From NCBI GenBank assembly GCA_029289325.1, contig JARFTV010000002.1, positions 26,585 through 90,584 of the forward strand: a DNA stretch of 64,000 bases, written 5' to 3'. The position numbers and the translations under genes are program-made. The stretch is from Alphaproteobacteria bacterium. GTDB lineage: Bacteria; Pseudomonadota; Alphaproteobacteria; Rhodobacterales; Rhodobacteraceae. The notes beneath the pieces were generated by a model, which saw only the letters and a program-made list of their open reading frames with translations, did no database searches and was not told the DNA's origin. Position 1 is the first letter of the stretch. Every line of letters begins with the position of its first letter. Below, in pieces: positions 43,401 to 52,397 of the stretch.

Positions 43401-44057
43401 TCAACTGCGCGGCTGGCGGTAGAAATGATGCGCGCCGATCGAGGTGGTATGGGCAAAGCGCTTTGACCAGCCGGGCCGGACACTGCGGGTGTGGAAATGG
43501 GTCGCGCCATCGGTCAAGAGGCGCGGTGCCGCGTCCAGCATGGCCCGGGCAATCCGGCCGGAGAGGTCGGCGGCGTCGCGTTCGCGCATCTTCTTCCGGC
43601 CATCGCAGACGTAAGAGAACTGGCACCCCCCGCCCCCGCGCTGCTTGACCACGCCGCAGACGGAGTTGGGGTACAGCGCGCTGTCGACCCGGTTCAGGAT
43701 CACTTCGGCGACCGCGATCTGGCCTTCAAGGCTTTCGCCGCGAGATTCGAAATACAGCGCCTCGGTCAGGCATTGCCATTCCTCATCGCCCTCGGGCGCG
43801 GGCTGGACCGCAAGCCATTCGATCGTCAGACCCCCGGTCTGGGCGCTGGCGGGCAGCGCGGCGGAGAGGTCGGGTGCGGGCAGACGGGCGATCAGCGGGA
43901 CGCGCAGTTCGGTCACGCGTGCATCGACGACGCGCCCTTGCGAGGCCAGGCGGGCCTCGGTGACACGGCCATCCGCCCCCACGGGAAGCGCCGTAAACGC
44001 GGCAATCATCACGGGCGCGACGAGGCACGCCAGGGTGGTGAGTTTCATTCTGCTCAT
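43401..44057 (-). CDS. Cell-wall hydrolase, SleB/CwlJ family
   Basis: A 218-residue exported protein with an N-terminal signal sequence (LTTLACLVAPVMIAAFTALPV) and a C-terminal hydrolase_2 domain: LTEALYFESRGESLEGQIAV with the catalytic Glu, VILNRVDSALYPNSVCGVV, CQFSYVCDG and ATHFHTRSVRPGWS. The family consists of peptidoglycan lytic enzymes also present in non-sporulating proteobacteria. The start may be 44057 or 44048; the ribosome site is weak for both. Confidence 0.87.
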   Translation of the reverse strand: MSRMKLTTLACLVAPVMIAAFTALPVGADGRVTEARLASQGRVVDARVTELRVPLIARLPAPDLSAALPASAQTGGLTIEWLAVQPAPEGDEEWQCLTEALYFESRGESLEGQIAVAEVILNRVDSALYPNSVCGVVKQRGGGGCQFSYVCDGRKKMRERDAADLSGRIARAMLDAAPRLLTDGATHFHTRSVRPGWSKRFAHTTSIGAHHFYRQPRS

Positions 44058-44197
44058 CCGTCGTTGTTGTCGAAACGGCGGAAGTGACCCCCGCCCTTGC
44101 AAGCGCCGGGTGGGTAGGTCAAAGCGGCGGGTGGGTCCACCTCTGTTGCAGAAAGGTCACGCTTTTCGCTGCGCGGTCGGCGAAAACCCGCCGAAAA

Positions 44198-44226
44198 ATC
44201 TTAACAAAAGGTTATAACCTTTTGTT
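44198..44226 (-). terminator. 24-bp AT-rich palindrome after the PPDK-like gene
   Basis: Directly after the TAA stop, the perfect palindrome AACAAAAGGTTA/TAACCTTTTGTT spans 44203-44226; on the minus strand it is followed by AAGATTTTT. It can form a nine-base-pair A-rich/U-rich hairpin and probably terminates transcription. Its composition contrasts strongly with the GC-rich surroundings. Confidence 0.6.
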
Positions 44227-46773
44227 TTACATACCTTTATTGCGGTCGTTCAGCGCGAGATGAGCCGCAGCGAGCCGCGCCATCGGCACCCGGTATGGCG
44301 AACAGGACACATAATCAAACCCCGCCTGACGGCAGAAAGCGATCGATTCCGGGTTCCCGCCATGTTCGCCACAGACGGACAGTGTAAGGTCTTGCCTCGT
44401 CTTACGGCCACGTTCGGCGCCGATGTGCAGCAACTCGCCCACCCCGTCGACGTCGAGAATGTGGAACGGGTCCTCGGGGAAGACACCCAGGCGGACATAG
44501 GTGTTCATGAAGCGGCCGGCATCGTCGCGCGACAGGCCATAGGTCATCTGGGTCAGGTCATTGGTCCCGAAGGACAGGAAGGCCGCATGCTGGGCGATGT
44601 CCCCGGCGCGCAACGCGGCGCGGGGGGTTTCGACCATGACGCCCAGCTTGTAGTCGAAGTCGGCCCCTGCCTTGGTGCGGACCACTGCGGCAACGGCGTC
44701 AATGCGGGTCTTGACCAGTTCGACCTCGCGCCGGGCCGAGACCAGCGGGATCATGATCTCGGGCACCACCGGAGCGCCCCGGCGGGCGGATTCCAACGTC
44801 GCCTCGAAGATCGCCTGCGCCTGCATGTCATAGATTTCCGGCAGAACCACGCCCAGACGGACCCCACGCATCCCCAGCATCGGGTTCACCTCGGTCAGCG
44901 CCTCGGCGCGGCGGGTGACTTCGGACAGGGGACGGTCCAGCGCCTCGGCCAGGTTGCGCAGGCCCTCTCGGTCCGAGGGCAGGAATTCGTGCAGGGGCGG
45001 ATCGAACAGGCGGATACAGACCGGCAGGCCCTGCATGATTTCAAAGAGTTGCACGAAATCCGCGCGCTGCATCGGCAAAAGCCGCACCAGCGCCGCCGCG
45101 CGGTCGCCGGGGCTGTCGGCAAAGATCATCTCGCGCATGACGATCAGCCGGTCTTCCTCGAAGAACATGTGTTCCGTGCGGCACAGGCCGATCCCTTCGG
45201 CCTCAAACTTCCGCGCCGTCTCGGCGTCCGAGGGCGTGTCGGCATTGGCACGGATGCCGATATCGCGGACCTCGTCAGCCCAGGCGAGGAGCCGGCGGAA
45301 ACTGTCGTCCAGCGCCGGGGGCAGCATCTCGGCCGCGCCGGCCAGCGCCTCGCCCTTGGAGCCGTCCAGCGTCACCATATCGCCTTCGCGGAAGACGCGG
45401 CCATCCGCTGCAGAGAGCTTCCGCTCTCGCGGGTCCAGCCGCATGTCGCTGGCCCCGACGACGCAAGGCAGCCCAAGACCCCGGGCAATCACGGCCGCAT
45501 GGCTCGTCATGCCGCCGCGCTCGGTCAGCACCGCCGCCGCCGAATGCATCCCGCGGATATCCTCGGGCGCGGTTTCGCGGCGGACTAGGATGCAGGCCTC
45601 GCCCCGCGCAGCCGCAGCCTGTGCGGCCGAGGAAGAGAACACGAGCACCCCGGTTGCCGCACCTGGGGAGGCCGCGATCCCCTTGGCGATAACGTCGCGG
45701 GCCCCGCGCGGATCGACCTGGTGGTGCAGGAGTTCGGACAGCGCGCGCGGTTCCACCCGCAAGACCGCCTCGTCGCGCGGGATGACCCCGTCCTCGGCCA
45801 GAGCGACCGCGATCCGCAGGTTGGCCCGTGCAGAGCGTTGCACCTTTACCGCATCGATGACCGCCAGGCGGCCATCCTCGATGGTGAACTCGATCTGCAT
45901 CTCCTCGCGCAGGCGCTGGCGGCAGACGGCCCCGTATTCCACCAGCCGGGTGAAGATCTCGGGGGCGACATCCTCCAGCGAGGGGCCGCGCGGGTCGCGG
46001 GTGAGATACAGCGCCTCGGTCGTCTTCAGCGCGTCGCGGCCCTGGCTCTGCCCAAGGTAGCGCCCGGTGATCTGCGGCTGGCCGGTCACCGGATCGACGA
46101 ACTGGATCACGCCCGAGCCCGAGATTCCCTGACCGATCCCCTGCGCCATCTCTTGCACGACAAGGCCAAGGGCGGCTTCGGGAGGGGCGCCCTTCGCTTG
46201 GCGGAGAAGGCGGGCGGACGTTCCCTCCCATGCCCGGGCCATGCTGCGCAGCACTTCCGACAACTGCTTCGCGGGGTCCTGCGGGAAGGGTTCGTCGGTC
46301 TCGACCTCATATTCCCGCAGCGCATCCTTCAGCGCGCCCGGACCCGGTTTCAGCCCGTCGAAAACGTCGGGATCAAGACGGGCGACATGGATCGCATAAG
46401 CCTGCACGAAGCGCAGATAAAGCGCGTCCGCCGCCGCCTCGCCATGCGTCTCGGCCAGCCGGGCGTGGCGTTTGGCGTTCAGCCCGATGTTCAGGATCGT
46501 GGCCGGGCCACCCCAATCCGGGTTGGCCGGGCTGGGGCGCACGCTGATCAACGGGCCGTCGCCGAAATGGTCGAGGACGCCCGCCGCATCCACCCCATGC
46601 CCGGCCGCGATGGCCCGGACGGTTGTCGAGGGCAGCGCCACGGACTTCGGCACCGGCAGGTCCAGCCGCACGAGCCGTTGCAGGCATTTGGCCCGCCAGC
46701 CGTGGCTTGCCGTCGCGATCAGCGCCGAGGGCGTGATCTGGGCGAAGTCCGGCATGGGATCATATTTCTGCAC
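44227..46773 (-). CDS. PPDK-like PEP-utilising enzyme with altered ATP-grasp domain
   Basis: An 848-residue relative of pyruvate, phosphate dikinase. The central swivelling domain is intact with the phosphohistidine in GGMTSHAAVIARG (His425), and the PEP/pyruvate barrel has GLCRTEHMFF, SFGTNDLTQMTYGLSRDD and CGEHGG (Cys801). The N-terminal nucleotide domain is not canonical: the GGKG motif is replaced by SHGWRAK, SGARxSMPGMMDT by SPANPDWGGPAT, and LQxRNGKR by VIDAVKVQR, so Lys, Gln and Arg residues known to hold ATP are lost. GTG 46773 has AGG upstream; ATG 46755 is an alternative. It may not act as a dikinase. Confidence 0.85.
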   Translation of the reverse strand: MQKYDPMPDFAQITPSALIATASHGWRAKCLQRLVRLDLPVPKSVALPSTTVRAIAAGHGVDAAGVLDHFGDGPLISVRPSPANPDWGGPATILNIGLNAKRHARLAETHGEAAADALYLRFVQAYAIHVARLDPDVFDGLKPGPGALKDALREYEVETDEPFPQDPAKQLSEVLRSMARAWEGTSARLLRQAKGAPPEAALGLVVQEMAQGIGQGISGSGVIQFVDPVTGQPQITGRYLGQSQGRDALKTTEALYLTRDPRGPSLEDVAPEIFTRLVEYGAVCRQRLREEMQIEFTIEDGRLAVIDAVKVQRSARANLRIAVALAEDGVIPRDEAVLRVEPRALSELLHHQVDPRGARDVIAKGIAASPGAATGVLVFSSSAAQAAAARGEACILVRRETAPEDIRGMHSAAAVLTERGGMTSHAAVIARGLGLPCVVGASDMRLDPRERKLSAADGRVFREGDMVTLDGSKGEALAGAAEMLPPALDDSFRRLLAWADEVRDIGIRANADTPSDAETARKFEAEGIGLCRTEHMFFEEDRLIVMREMIFADSPGDRAAALVRLLPMQRADFVQLFEIMQGLPVCIRLFDPPLHEFLPSDREGLRNLAEALDRPLSEVTRRAEALTEVNPMLGMRGVRLGVVLPEIYDMQAQAIFEATLESARRGAPVVPEIMIPLVSARREVELVKTRIDAVAAVVRTKAGADFDYKLGVMVETPRAALRAGDIAQHAAFLSFGTNDLTQMTYGLSRDDAGRFMNTYVRLGVFPEDPFHILDVDGVGELLHIGAERGRKTRQDLTLSVCGEHGGNPESIAFCRQAGFDYVSCSPYRVPMARLAAAHLALNDRNKGM

Positions 46774-46810
46774 CGCAGCACCTATTGTTCACGCGCAGAA
46801 TACGCCGAAA

Positions 46811-46835
46811 GCAGGGTCACGCAAGCGTGACCTGC
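46811..46835 (-). terminator. Hairpin between glyS and the PPDK-like gene
   Basis: GGTCACG-caag-CGTGACC, with flanking bases able to extend the stem over one bulge, followed on the minus strand by CTTTCGG. It is 32 bases after the glyS stop and may be a weak terminator or an operator for the next gene. Confidence 0.45.
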
Positions 46836-46863
46836 CCGTCCAGCGCGGAATCTTTGGGCGCTC

Positions 46864-49014
46864 TCAGCCCTCGATGCGGCCCAGATCGGCAACGCCGGAA
46901 CAGACCGCACGGATGCGGTGAAGGAGGTTCAGCCGGTTCCGCCGGATCACCGGGTTGTCCGAGTTCACCTGCACTGCAGTGAAGAAGGCATCGATCGGGG
47001 CGCGGAGGGCGGCCATCTCTGCCATCGCACGTGGGAAGTCCTCGGCCTGCATTGCCGGGGTGATCTCGGCCTCGGCCTTGTCCAGCGCGGCAAAGAGCGC
47101 CCGCTCCTCCTCGGTCTCGGCGAACTTCGGATCTGCGCCGAAGGAATATTCGACGCCGTCCTTCTGTTCCGCCTGGCTCAGGATGTTGTTCGCGCGCTTG
47201 AAGCCCTGAAGGAGGTTGGCCCCGTCCTCGGTCTTCATCACGGCAGCCAGTGCCTCGGCCCGCTTGACGAGGAGCGTGAGGTCATCATTCCCCGGCATGG
47301 CAAGGCAGGCGTCGATGATGTCGTGCCGGATGCCCTGATCCTTGAGGAAGACCTTGAGGCGGTCATGGAAGAAGGAGAGGAGGTCGAGTGCCAACTCAGC
47401 CTGAACTCTTTCGAGCGTTGCCGGCAGTGGCTGTTGTGCCTCTGACGGCGAGACCAATCCGCCGTAAGCGATTTTTCCGCTCCGGAAATGCCCAAGAGTT
47501 CCGGTTTTGGCCAGTTCAGAGGCAACGACGCGCACCCCATTGCCAAGCACCAGCCGGATCACCCCGAGCGCCGCGCGGCGGAGCGCGAATGGGTCCTTCG
47601 ACCCCGTCGGCTTCTCGTCGATCGCCCAGAACCCGGTCAGGGTGTCGATCTTGTCGGCCAGCGCGACGGCCACCGAAACGGGCTCCGAGGGCACCGAGTC
47701 GCTCTCGCCCTTCGGGCGCCAGTGGTCGCGGGCGGCGTCGGCGACCGCAGATTTCTCCCCGGCCTCCAGCGCGTAGTAGCGGCCCATGACGCCCTGCAAC
47801 TCGGGGAATTCGCCCACCATCGCCGAGCGCAGGTCGAGCTTGGCGATCCGCGCGGCTTTCTCGGCGTCCCCGGCATCGGCCCCAACCAGCGGTGCGATCT
47901 CACGCGCAAGGGCGGCGATGCGGTCGATTCGTTCCGCTTGCGAACCAAGCCTGGCGTGGAAGGTGACGGACTTCAGCCCCTCGGCCCATTCGGCCATTCC
48001 GGCCTTGGCGACGCGAAGGTCGTTTTCCCAGAAGAACTTGGCATCCGACAGTCGCGCCGCCAGCACCTTCTGGTTGCCCTTCAGGATCACATCGCCGCCA
48101 TCCGCCGCCTCGATATTGGCGACGGTCAGGAAGCCCTCGATCCGACCGGTGGCGGGGTTCTTCACCGAGAAGAACTTCTGGTGTTCCTTCATCGAGGTCT
48201 GAAGGACCTCGGGAGGCAGGCCGAGGAAATCCTCACCGATCCGCCCCATCAGGGGAACCGGCCATTCCACCAGCCCCGCGACCTCGGCCAGAAGGCCGGG
48301 ATCAGCGACAACTTCCATCCCCGCCGCGAAGGCCAAGTTCTGCGCGCCCTGCCAGATCGCAGCCTCCCGCTCGGCGGTGTCGAGCACCACCTTCGCACGC
48401 TTCAGCTTGACCACATAGTCGTCAAAGCCGGTGACCACGAAACGGCCCATGCCCATGAAGCGGTGACCCTCGGTCGTGTTGCCGGCCTTGATCCCGTCGA
48501 GATCCAGCGGCACGACATGCGCGCCGGTCTCGTCGGACAGGAGGCACAGGATCGACTGCAACGGCCGCACCCAGCGCAGGGAGCCACTGCCCCAGCGCAT
48601 CGACTTTGGCCAGGGGAAGGCGCGGATCGTGGTTTCAAGCACCTCGGCCACGATCTCGGCGGCCTTCCGACCCGGCTTCTCGATCACGGCATAGAAGGTC
48701 TCACCCTTCTTGTCCACCCGCCGCTCCAACTGATCCAAGGTCAGACCGGTTGAGCGGAGGAACCCCTCGATCGCCTGTTGCGGCGCGGCGGTGGACGGGC
48801 CCTTCCGCTCTTCCCGCACCGGGCGGGATTCGGCGGTCAGCCCCTCGAGCGACAGCACCAGCCGGCGCGGGGTCGAGAAGGCACCGGCCGAACCATAGGT
48901 CAGCCCTGCCTCGACGAGGCCGTCGGTCACCAGCTTCTTCAGATCCTCCCGCGCGCGGGCCTGCATCCGGGCGGGGATTTCCTCGGAGAAGAGTTCGATC
49001 AGCAGGTCAGCCAT
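46864..49014 (-). CDS. glyS: Glycyl-tRNA synthetase beta subunit
   Basis: A 716-residue beta subunit, needed for tRNA binding by the alpha2-beta2 enzyme. It starts ADLLIELFSEEIPARMQARA and contains the HD-like and C-terminal anticodon-binding regions (DNPVIRRNRLNLLHRI near the end). Its ATG overlaps the stop of the short gene before it (ATGA), which itself overlaps glyQ, giving a coupled glyQ-DUF-glyS operon. Confidence 0.96.
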   Translation of the reverse strand: MADLLIELFSEEIPARMQARAREDLKKLVTDGLVEAGLTYGSAGAFSTPRRLVLSLEGLTAESRPVREERKGPSTAAPQQAIEGFLRSTGLTLDQLERRVDKKGETFYAVIEKPGRKAAEIVAEVLETTIRAFPWPKSMRWGSGSLRWVRPLQSILCLLSDETGAHVVPLDLDGIKAGNTTEGHRFMGMGRFVVTGFDDYVVKLKRAKVVLDTAEREAAIWQGAQNLAFAAGMEVVADPGLLAEVAGLVEWPVPLMGRIGEDFLGLPPEVLQTSMKEHQKFFSVKNPATGRIEGFLTVANIEAADGGDVILKGNQKVLAARLSDAKFFWENDLRVAKAGMAEWAEGLKSVTFHARLGSQAERIDRIAALAREIAPLVGADAGDAEKAARIAKLDLRSAMVGEFPELQGVMGRYYALEAGEKSAVADAARDHWRPKGESDSVPSEPVSVAVALADKIDTLTGFWAIDEKPTGSKDPFALRRAALGVIRLVLGNGVRVVASELAKTGTLGHFRSGKIAYGGLVSPSEAQQPLPATLERVQAELALDLLSFFHDRLKVFLKDQGIRHDIIDACLAMPGNDDLTLLVKRAEALAAVMKTEDGANLLQGFKRANNILSQAEQKDGVEYSFGADPKFAETEEERALFAALDKAEAEITPAMQAEDFPRAMAEMAALRAPIDAFFTAVQVNSDNPVIRRNRLNLLHRIRAVCSGVADLGRIEG

Positions 49015-49547
49015 CAGTTCTGTCCTTCGGGCAAGGGCGGGCAGCCTTCGGGCGCGGGGCGGCCGGCGAACACTTCGACGCCACAGGCGTTGATCTGGTG
49101 CCAGGCGAAGCCGCGCCCGTCGCCGGTCACGGCGACCACGCGGTCGATGCCATAGGTGATGTTCGGCTCTGACAGGAAGGCCAGCGCCTCGCCGGTTTCA
49201 AGCGCGCGGCCAATGGCGGCGGCATCGAAGCAACGGAAGTCGGAGGGCGCGACCAGCGGCTCGGCGCGCGGATAGGCGCGATAGGTCTCGGACAGCATCG
49301 CAAGCGACAGGGGCGTCGTGAAACAGGCGCGGAACTTGATCGGAGAGCTGGCGGCATCGGTGCCTTCGACACCCTCGGCCAGGATCGGCTCGGGCTGGTC
49401 GCTGGCCAGCGGCACAAGCCGGATCTCCTCACCCGGTGTGAAGGCCACGGGTTCGTAGAAGGCGCGTTCGGCCGTATACCAGAGGAACGCCCCGCCAAGG
49501 ACCGCCGTCAGCACGATGAACCCCACCGCAACGCGCCCGGCATTCAC
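49014..49547 (-). CDS. DUF6446-like membrane-anchored protein between glyQ and glyS
   Basis: A 177-residue protein with one N-terminal membrane helix ([19 protein letters not shown]) and an extracytoplasmic domain with four cysteines ([30 protein letters not shown]). It starts at GTG 49547, overlapping the glyQ stop by four bases, and its stop overlaps the glyS start. I recall the family as uncharacterised (DUF6446) and found at this position in related genomes. A periplasmic protein inside a tRNA-synthetase operon is unexpected. Confidence 0.8.
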   Translation of the reverse strand: MNAGRVAVGFIVLTAVLGGAFLWYTAERAFYEPVAFTPGEEIRLVPLASDQPEPILAEGVEGTDAASSPIKFRACFTTPLSLAMLSETYRAYPRAEPLVAPSDFRCFDAAAIGRALETGEALAFLSEPNITYGIDRVVAVTGDGRGFAWHQINACGVEVFAGRPAPEGCPPLPEGQN

Positions 49548-50470
49548 TGGTCCGCCCCCGCCTCGGTCTGCCGGAACGCATCGGCGCATTTCTTGGCAAG
49601 GGCGCGGACGCGGCCGATATAGGCCTGACGCTCGGTGACCGAGATCACGCCGCGCGCGTCGAGAAGGTTGAAGAGATGGCTGGCCTTGATCGTCTGGTCA
49701 TAGGCCGGATGCGCCATGATGATCCGCTTGCCCGACTTCGGATCCTCCGGCTCGAAGGCAAGCAGGCGCTCGCACTCGGCTTCGGCGTCCTTGAAGTGCT
49801 GCAACAGCATCTCGGTCGTGGCGCCGTCAAAGTTGTGGCGGCTGTATTCTTCTTCGGTCTGGCGGAAGATGTCGCCATAAGTCAGCGGGATCGGCGCGTC
49901 GGGGTCGTTGAAGGGCATCTCCATGACATGGTCGATCCCCATGACATACATCGCCAGCCGTTCCAGCCCATAGGTCAACTCGCCCGAGACCGGCTTGCAG
50001 TCATGGCCGCCGACCTGCTGGAAATAGGTGAACTGGCTGACTTCCATCCCGTCGCACCAGACCTCCCAACCAAGACCCCAGGCGCCGAGCGTCGGGCTTT
50101 CCCAGTCGTCCTCGACAAACCGGATGTCGTGAAGGCCAAGGTCGATACCGATCGCGGCCAGCGAGCCAAGATACAGCTCCTGCAGGTTCGGCGGCGAGGG
50201 TTTGATGATGACCTGATACTGGTAATAGTGCTGGAGCCGGTTCGGATTCTCGCCATAGCGGCCATCGGTCGGGCGGCGTGACGGTTGGACATAGGCCGCG
50301 GCCCAGGGCTTCGTTCCAAGGCTTCGCAGCGTGGTTGCCGGGTGGAAGGTGCCCGCGCCGACCTCCATGTCGTAGGGTTGCAGGACCGCGCAGCCCTGCG
50401 CCGCCCAGTAATTCTGCAGGCGCAGGATGATCTCCTGGAAGCTGCGGGGCGTCGTGGTCTCATGCGGCAT
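49544..50470 (-). CDS. glyQ: Glycyl-tRNA synthetase alpha subunit
   Basis: A 308-residue catalytic alpha subunit of the bacterial alpha2-beta2 glycyl-tRNA synthetase. Family motifs include [55 protein letters not shown] and [13 protein letters not shown]. It is the first gene of the operon; the next gene overlaps its stop. It is divergent from the pseudoprotease gene with a 184-nt gap. Confidence 0.97.
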   Translation of the reverse strand: MPHETTTPRSFQEIILRLQNYWAAQGCAVLQPYDMEVGAGTFHPATTLRSLGTKPWAAAYVQPSRRPTDGRYGENPNRLQHYYQYQVIIKPSPPNLQELYLGSLAAIGIDLGLHDIRFVEDDWESPTLGAWGLGWEVWCDGMEVSQFTYFQQVGGHDCKPVSGELTYGLERLAMYVMGIDHVMEMPFNDPDAPIPLTYGDIFRQTEEEYSRHNFDGATTEMLLQHFKDAEAECERLLAFEPEDPKSGKRIIMAHPAYDQTIKASHLFNLLDARGVISVTERQAYIGRVRALAKKCADAFRQTEAGADQ

Positions 50471-50654
50471 GGCGCACCTTCAAGCAGGGCAAGACAGGGT
50501 CGCGCCCTCCCTATCCATTGGCCCCGGAAGGGTCAATTCCCGGATTGGCGACACCGTCTGCGGGATTGTGACTGCGGGGCGGCGGGTTATGGCTTGCCGC
50601 GGCCGGACCGTCCACTAATGTCGGTCCGATTGAAAATCCCCGCGGGAAGGCCCG

Positions 50655-52397
50655 ATGTTCAGACCCATTGTCCTGTTTGCCCTGCTTCTGTCGGCGCTTG
50701 CCCTTGCTTCCCCGCCCCGACCCGCCGCAGCGCAGGAAAGTCAGGTCTGGATCCAGATCGAGGCGCGGCCCACGCTTGCCGAAGCCGAGGAACGCGCCCG
50801 CGCCTATGCCGGGCAATTCCCCGAAACGGCGGGCTTTCGCTTGGGCTCCGGCTGGTATGGCATCGTCCTTGGCCCCTTCCCCGAGGCCGAGGCCCGCGAG
50901 CGTCTCTCGCAATTGACGCGCCAGAGGATGATCCCCCGCGACAGTTTCATCGCCTTCCCGCGCAACCTTGGCACGCCCTTCTGGCCACCGGAAGACCAGC
51001 TTTCCCCCGAACCCGCCGCCATTGCCGAGGCACCGTCCGAACCCGCAGAAACCCCTGCCGAACTTCCCGACGAGACCGCAGCCGAGGCGCGCGGCAGCGA
51101 GGCGCAGCTGACCGAGGACGAGCGCAAGGCCTTGCAGACCGCGCTGCAATGGTTCGGCTTCTATGAGGGCGGAATCGACGGCGCCTTCGGCTCGGGCACC
51201 CGCAACTCGATGGCGGCTTGGCAAGAGGCTCAGGGGCAAGAGCCCACGGGCATCCTGACCGCCCGCCAGCGCCGGACCCTGCTGAACGCCTGGACGGCTG
51301 AAACGGAGGCTCTCGGCTTCGCCGAACTGGTCGAGGATGAAGCCGGGATCACCGTCACCCTGCCGCTTGGCTTGGTCGAATTCGACCATTACGAGCCGCC
51401 CTTCGTTCATTTCCGCCCGATATCCGGGAGCGGCCCGCAGATCGTGCTGATCTCGCAACCGGGCGATCAGGCCGCGTTCTATGGTCTTTACGACGTGCTG
51501 CAGACGCTCGACTCCGTGCCCCTGAATGGCGAGCGCGAGCGGACCGAGCGCACCTTCCGCATCCGGGGCAGCTCAACCACGGTCGAGACCACGGTACAGG
51601 CCCAGCTGACCGGCGGGCTGATCAAGGGTTGGATGTACATCTCCGCCCCCGGCAACGAGGCGCGCGACGCCCGCATCCTGCGCGTGCTGGAACGGACGTT
51701 CACGCCGCGCAGCGACAAGGCGCTCGACCCCGGCATGGTCACCATGTCGGCCGAGACCAAGGCTGGGCTTCTGGCCGGCTTGCAGGTGCGTACCCCGCGG
51801 CTCAGCCGCTCGGGCCTTTTTGTCGACCCATCGGGGGCTGTGCTCACCACGCTCGAGGCAGTGGAGACCTGCGGCCGCATCACCATCGACCGGAAAACCG
51901 AAGCAAGCGTCAGCATGTCGGATGCGACCACAGGCCTTGCGATCCTGAAACCGGTGGCGCCGCTGTCGCCCCGCGCGGTGGCGGAATTCCAGCTTGCTCC
52001 GGAACGGCCGGGCACCGAGGTCGTGGTCGCTGGCTATCCCTATGAGGACCGCCTGCCCGCCCCGGTGATGACCTTCGGCACGCTGGAAGAGGTGACGGGC
52101 CTGGACGGCGAAGCGGGCGTGAAGCGGCTGTCGCTGCCGGCCCTGCCGGGCGACGCCGGGGGGCCGGTGCTGGATGCGACCGGGGCCGTGATCGGGATGC
52201 TTCTGCCAAGGATCTCCGACCCCACGCGGCAACTGCCCGAGGGCGTGCATTTCGCCGCCGCCGGGGCCGAGCTCGCCCGGGTCCTGAGCGGTGCCGGGAT
52301 TACGCCCCGGCAGGCCGAACGCCGCGCGGCGCTGCCGCCCTCGGACCTGTCGGCGTTGGGGCTGGGGATGACCGCACTGGTCTCCTGCTGGGACTAG
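50655..52397 (+). CDS. SPOR-like, peptidoglycan-binding and pseudo-trypsin protein
   Basis: A 580-residue secreted protein. After a signal peptide (cleavage near PAAAQE) come a SPOR-like repeat (about 30-102, WIQIEARPTLAEAEERARAY), a Pro/Glu linker, a PG_binding_1 domain (about 150-215, ALQWFGFYEGGIDGAFGSGT), an unassigned region, and a C-terminal trypsin/HtrA-like fold (about 365-540). The catalytic triad is missing: Glu401 stands in place of His (LTTLEAVE), Gly427 for Asp (DATTGLAILK) and Ala501 for Ser (PGDAGGPV). It should bind the cell wall but not cleave peptides. Its last four bases overlap the convergent trkH. Confidence 0.82.
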   Translation: MFRPIVLFALLLSALALASPPRPAAAQESQVWIQIEARPTLAEAEERARAYAGQFPETAGFRLGSGWYGIVLGPFPEAEARERLSQLTRQRMIPRDSFIAFPRNLGTPFWPPEDQLSPEPAAIAEAPSEPAETPAELPDETAAEARGSEAQLTEDERKALQTALQWFGFYEGGIDGAFGSGTRNSMAAWQEAQGQEPTGILTARQRRTLLNAWTAETEALGFAELVEDEAGITVTLPLGLVEFDHYEPPFVHFRPISGSGPQIVLISQPGDQAAFYGLYDVLQTLDSVPLNGERERTERTFRIRGSSTTVETTVQAQLTGGLIKGWMYISAPGNEARDARILRVLERTFTPRSDKALDPGMVTMSAETKAGLLAGLQVRTPRLSRSGLFVDPSGAVLTTLEAVETCGRITIDRKTEASVSMSDATTGLAILKPVAPLSPRAVAEFQLAPERPGTEVVVAGYPYEDRLPAPVMTFGTLEEVTGLDGEAGVKRLSLPALPGDAGGPVLDATGAVIGMLLPRISDPTRQLPEGVHFAAAGAELARVLSGAGITPRQAERRAALPPSDLSALGLGMTALVSCWD

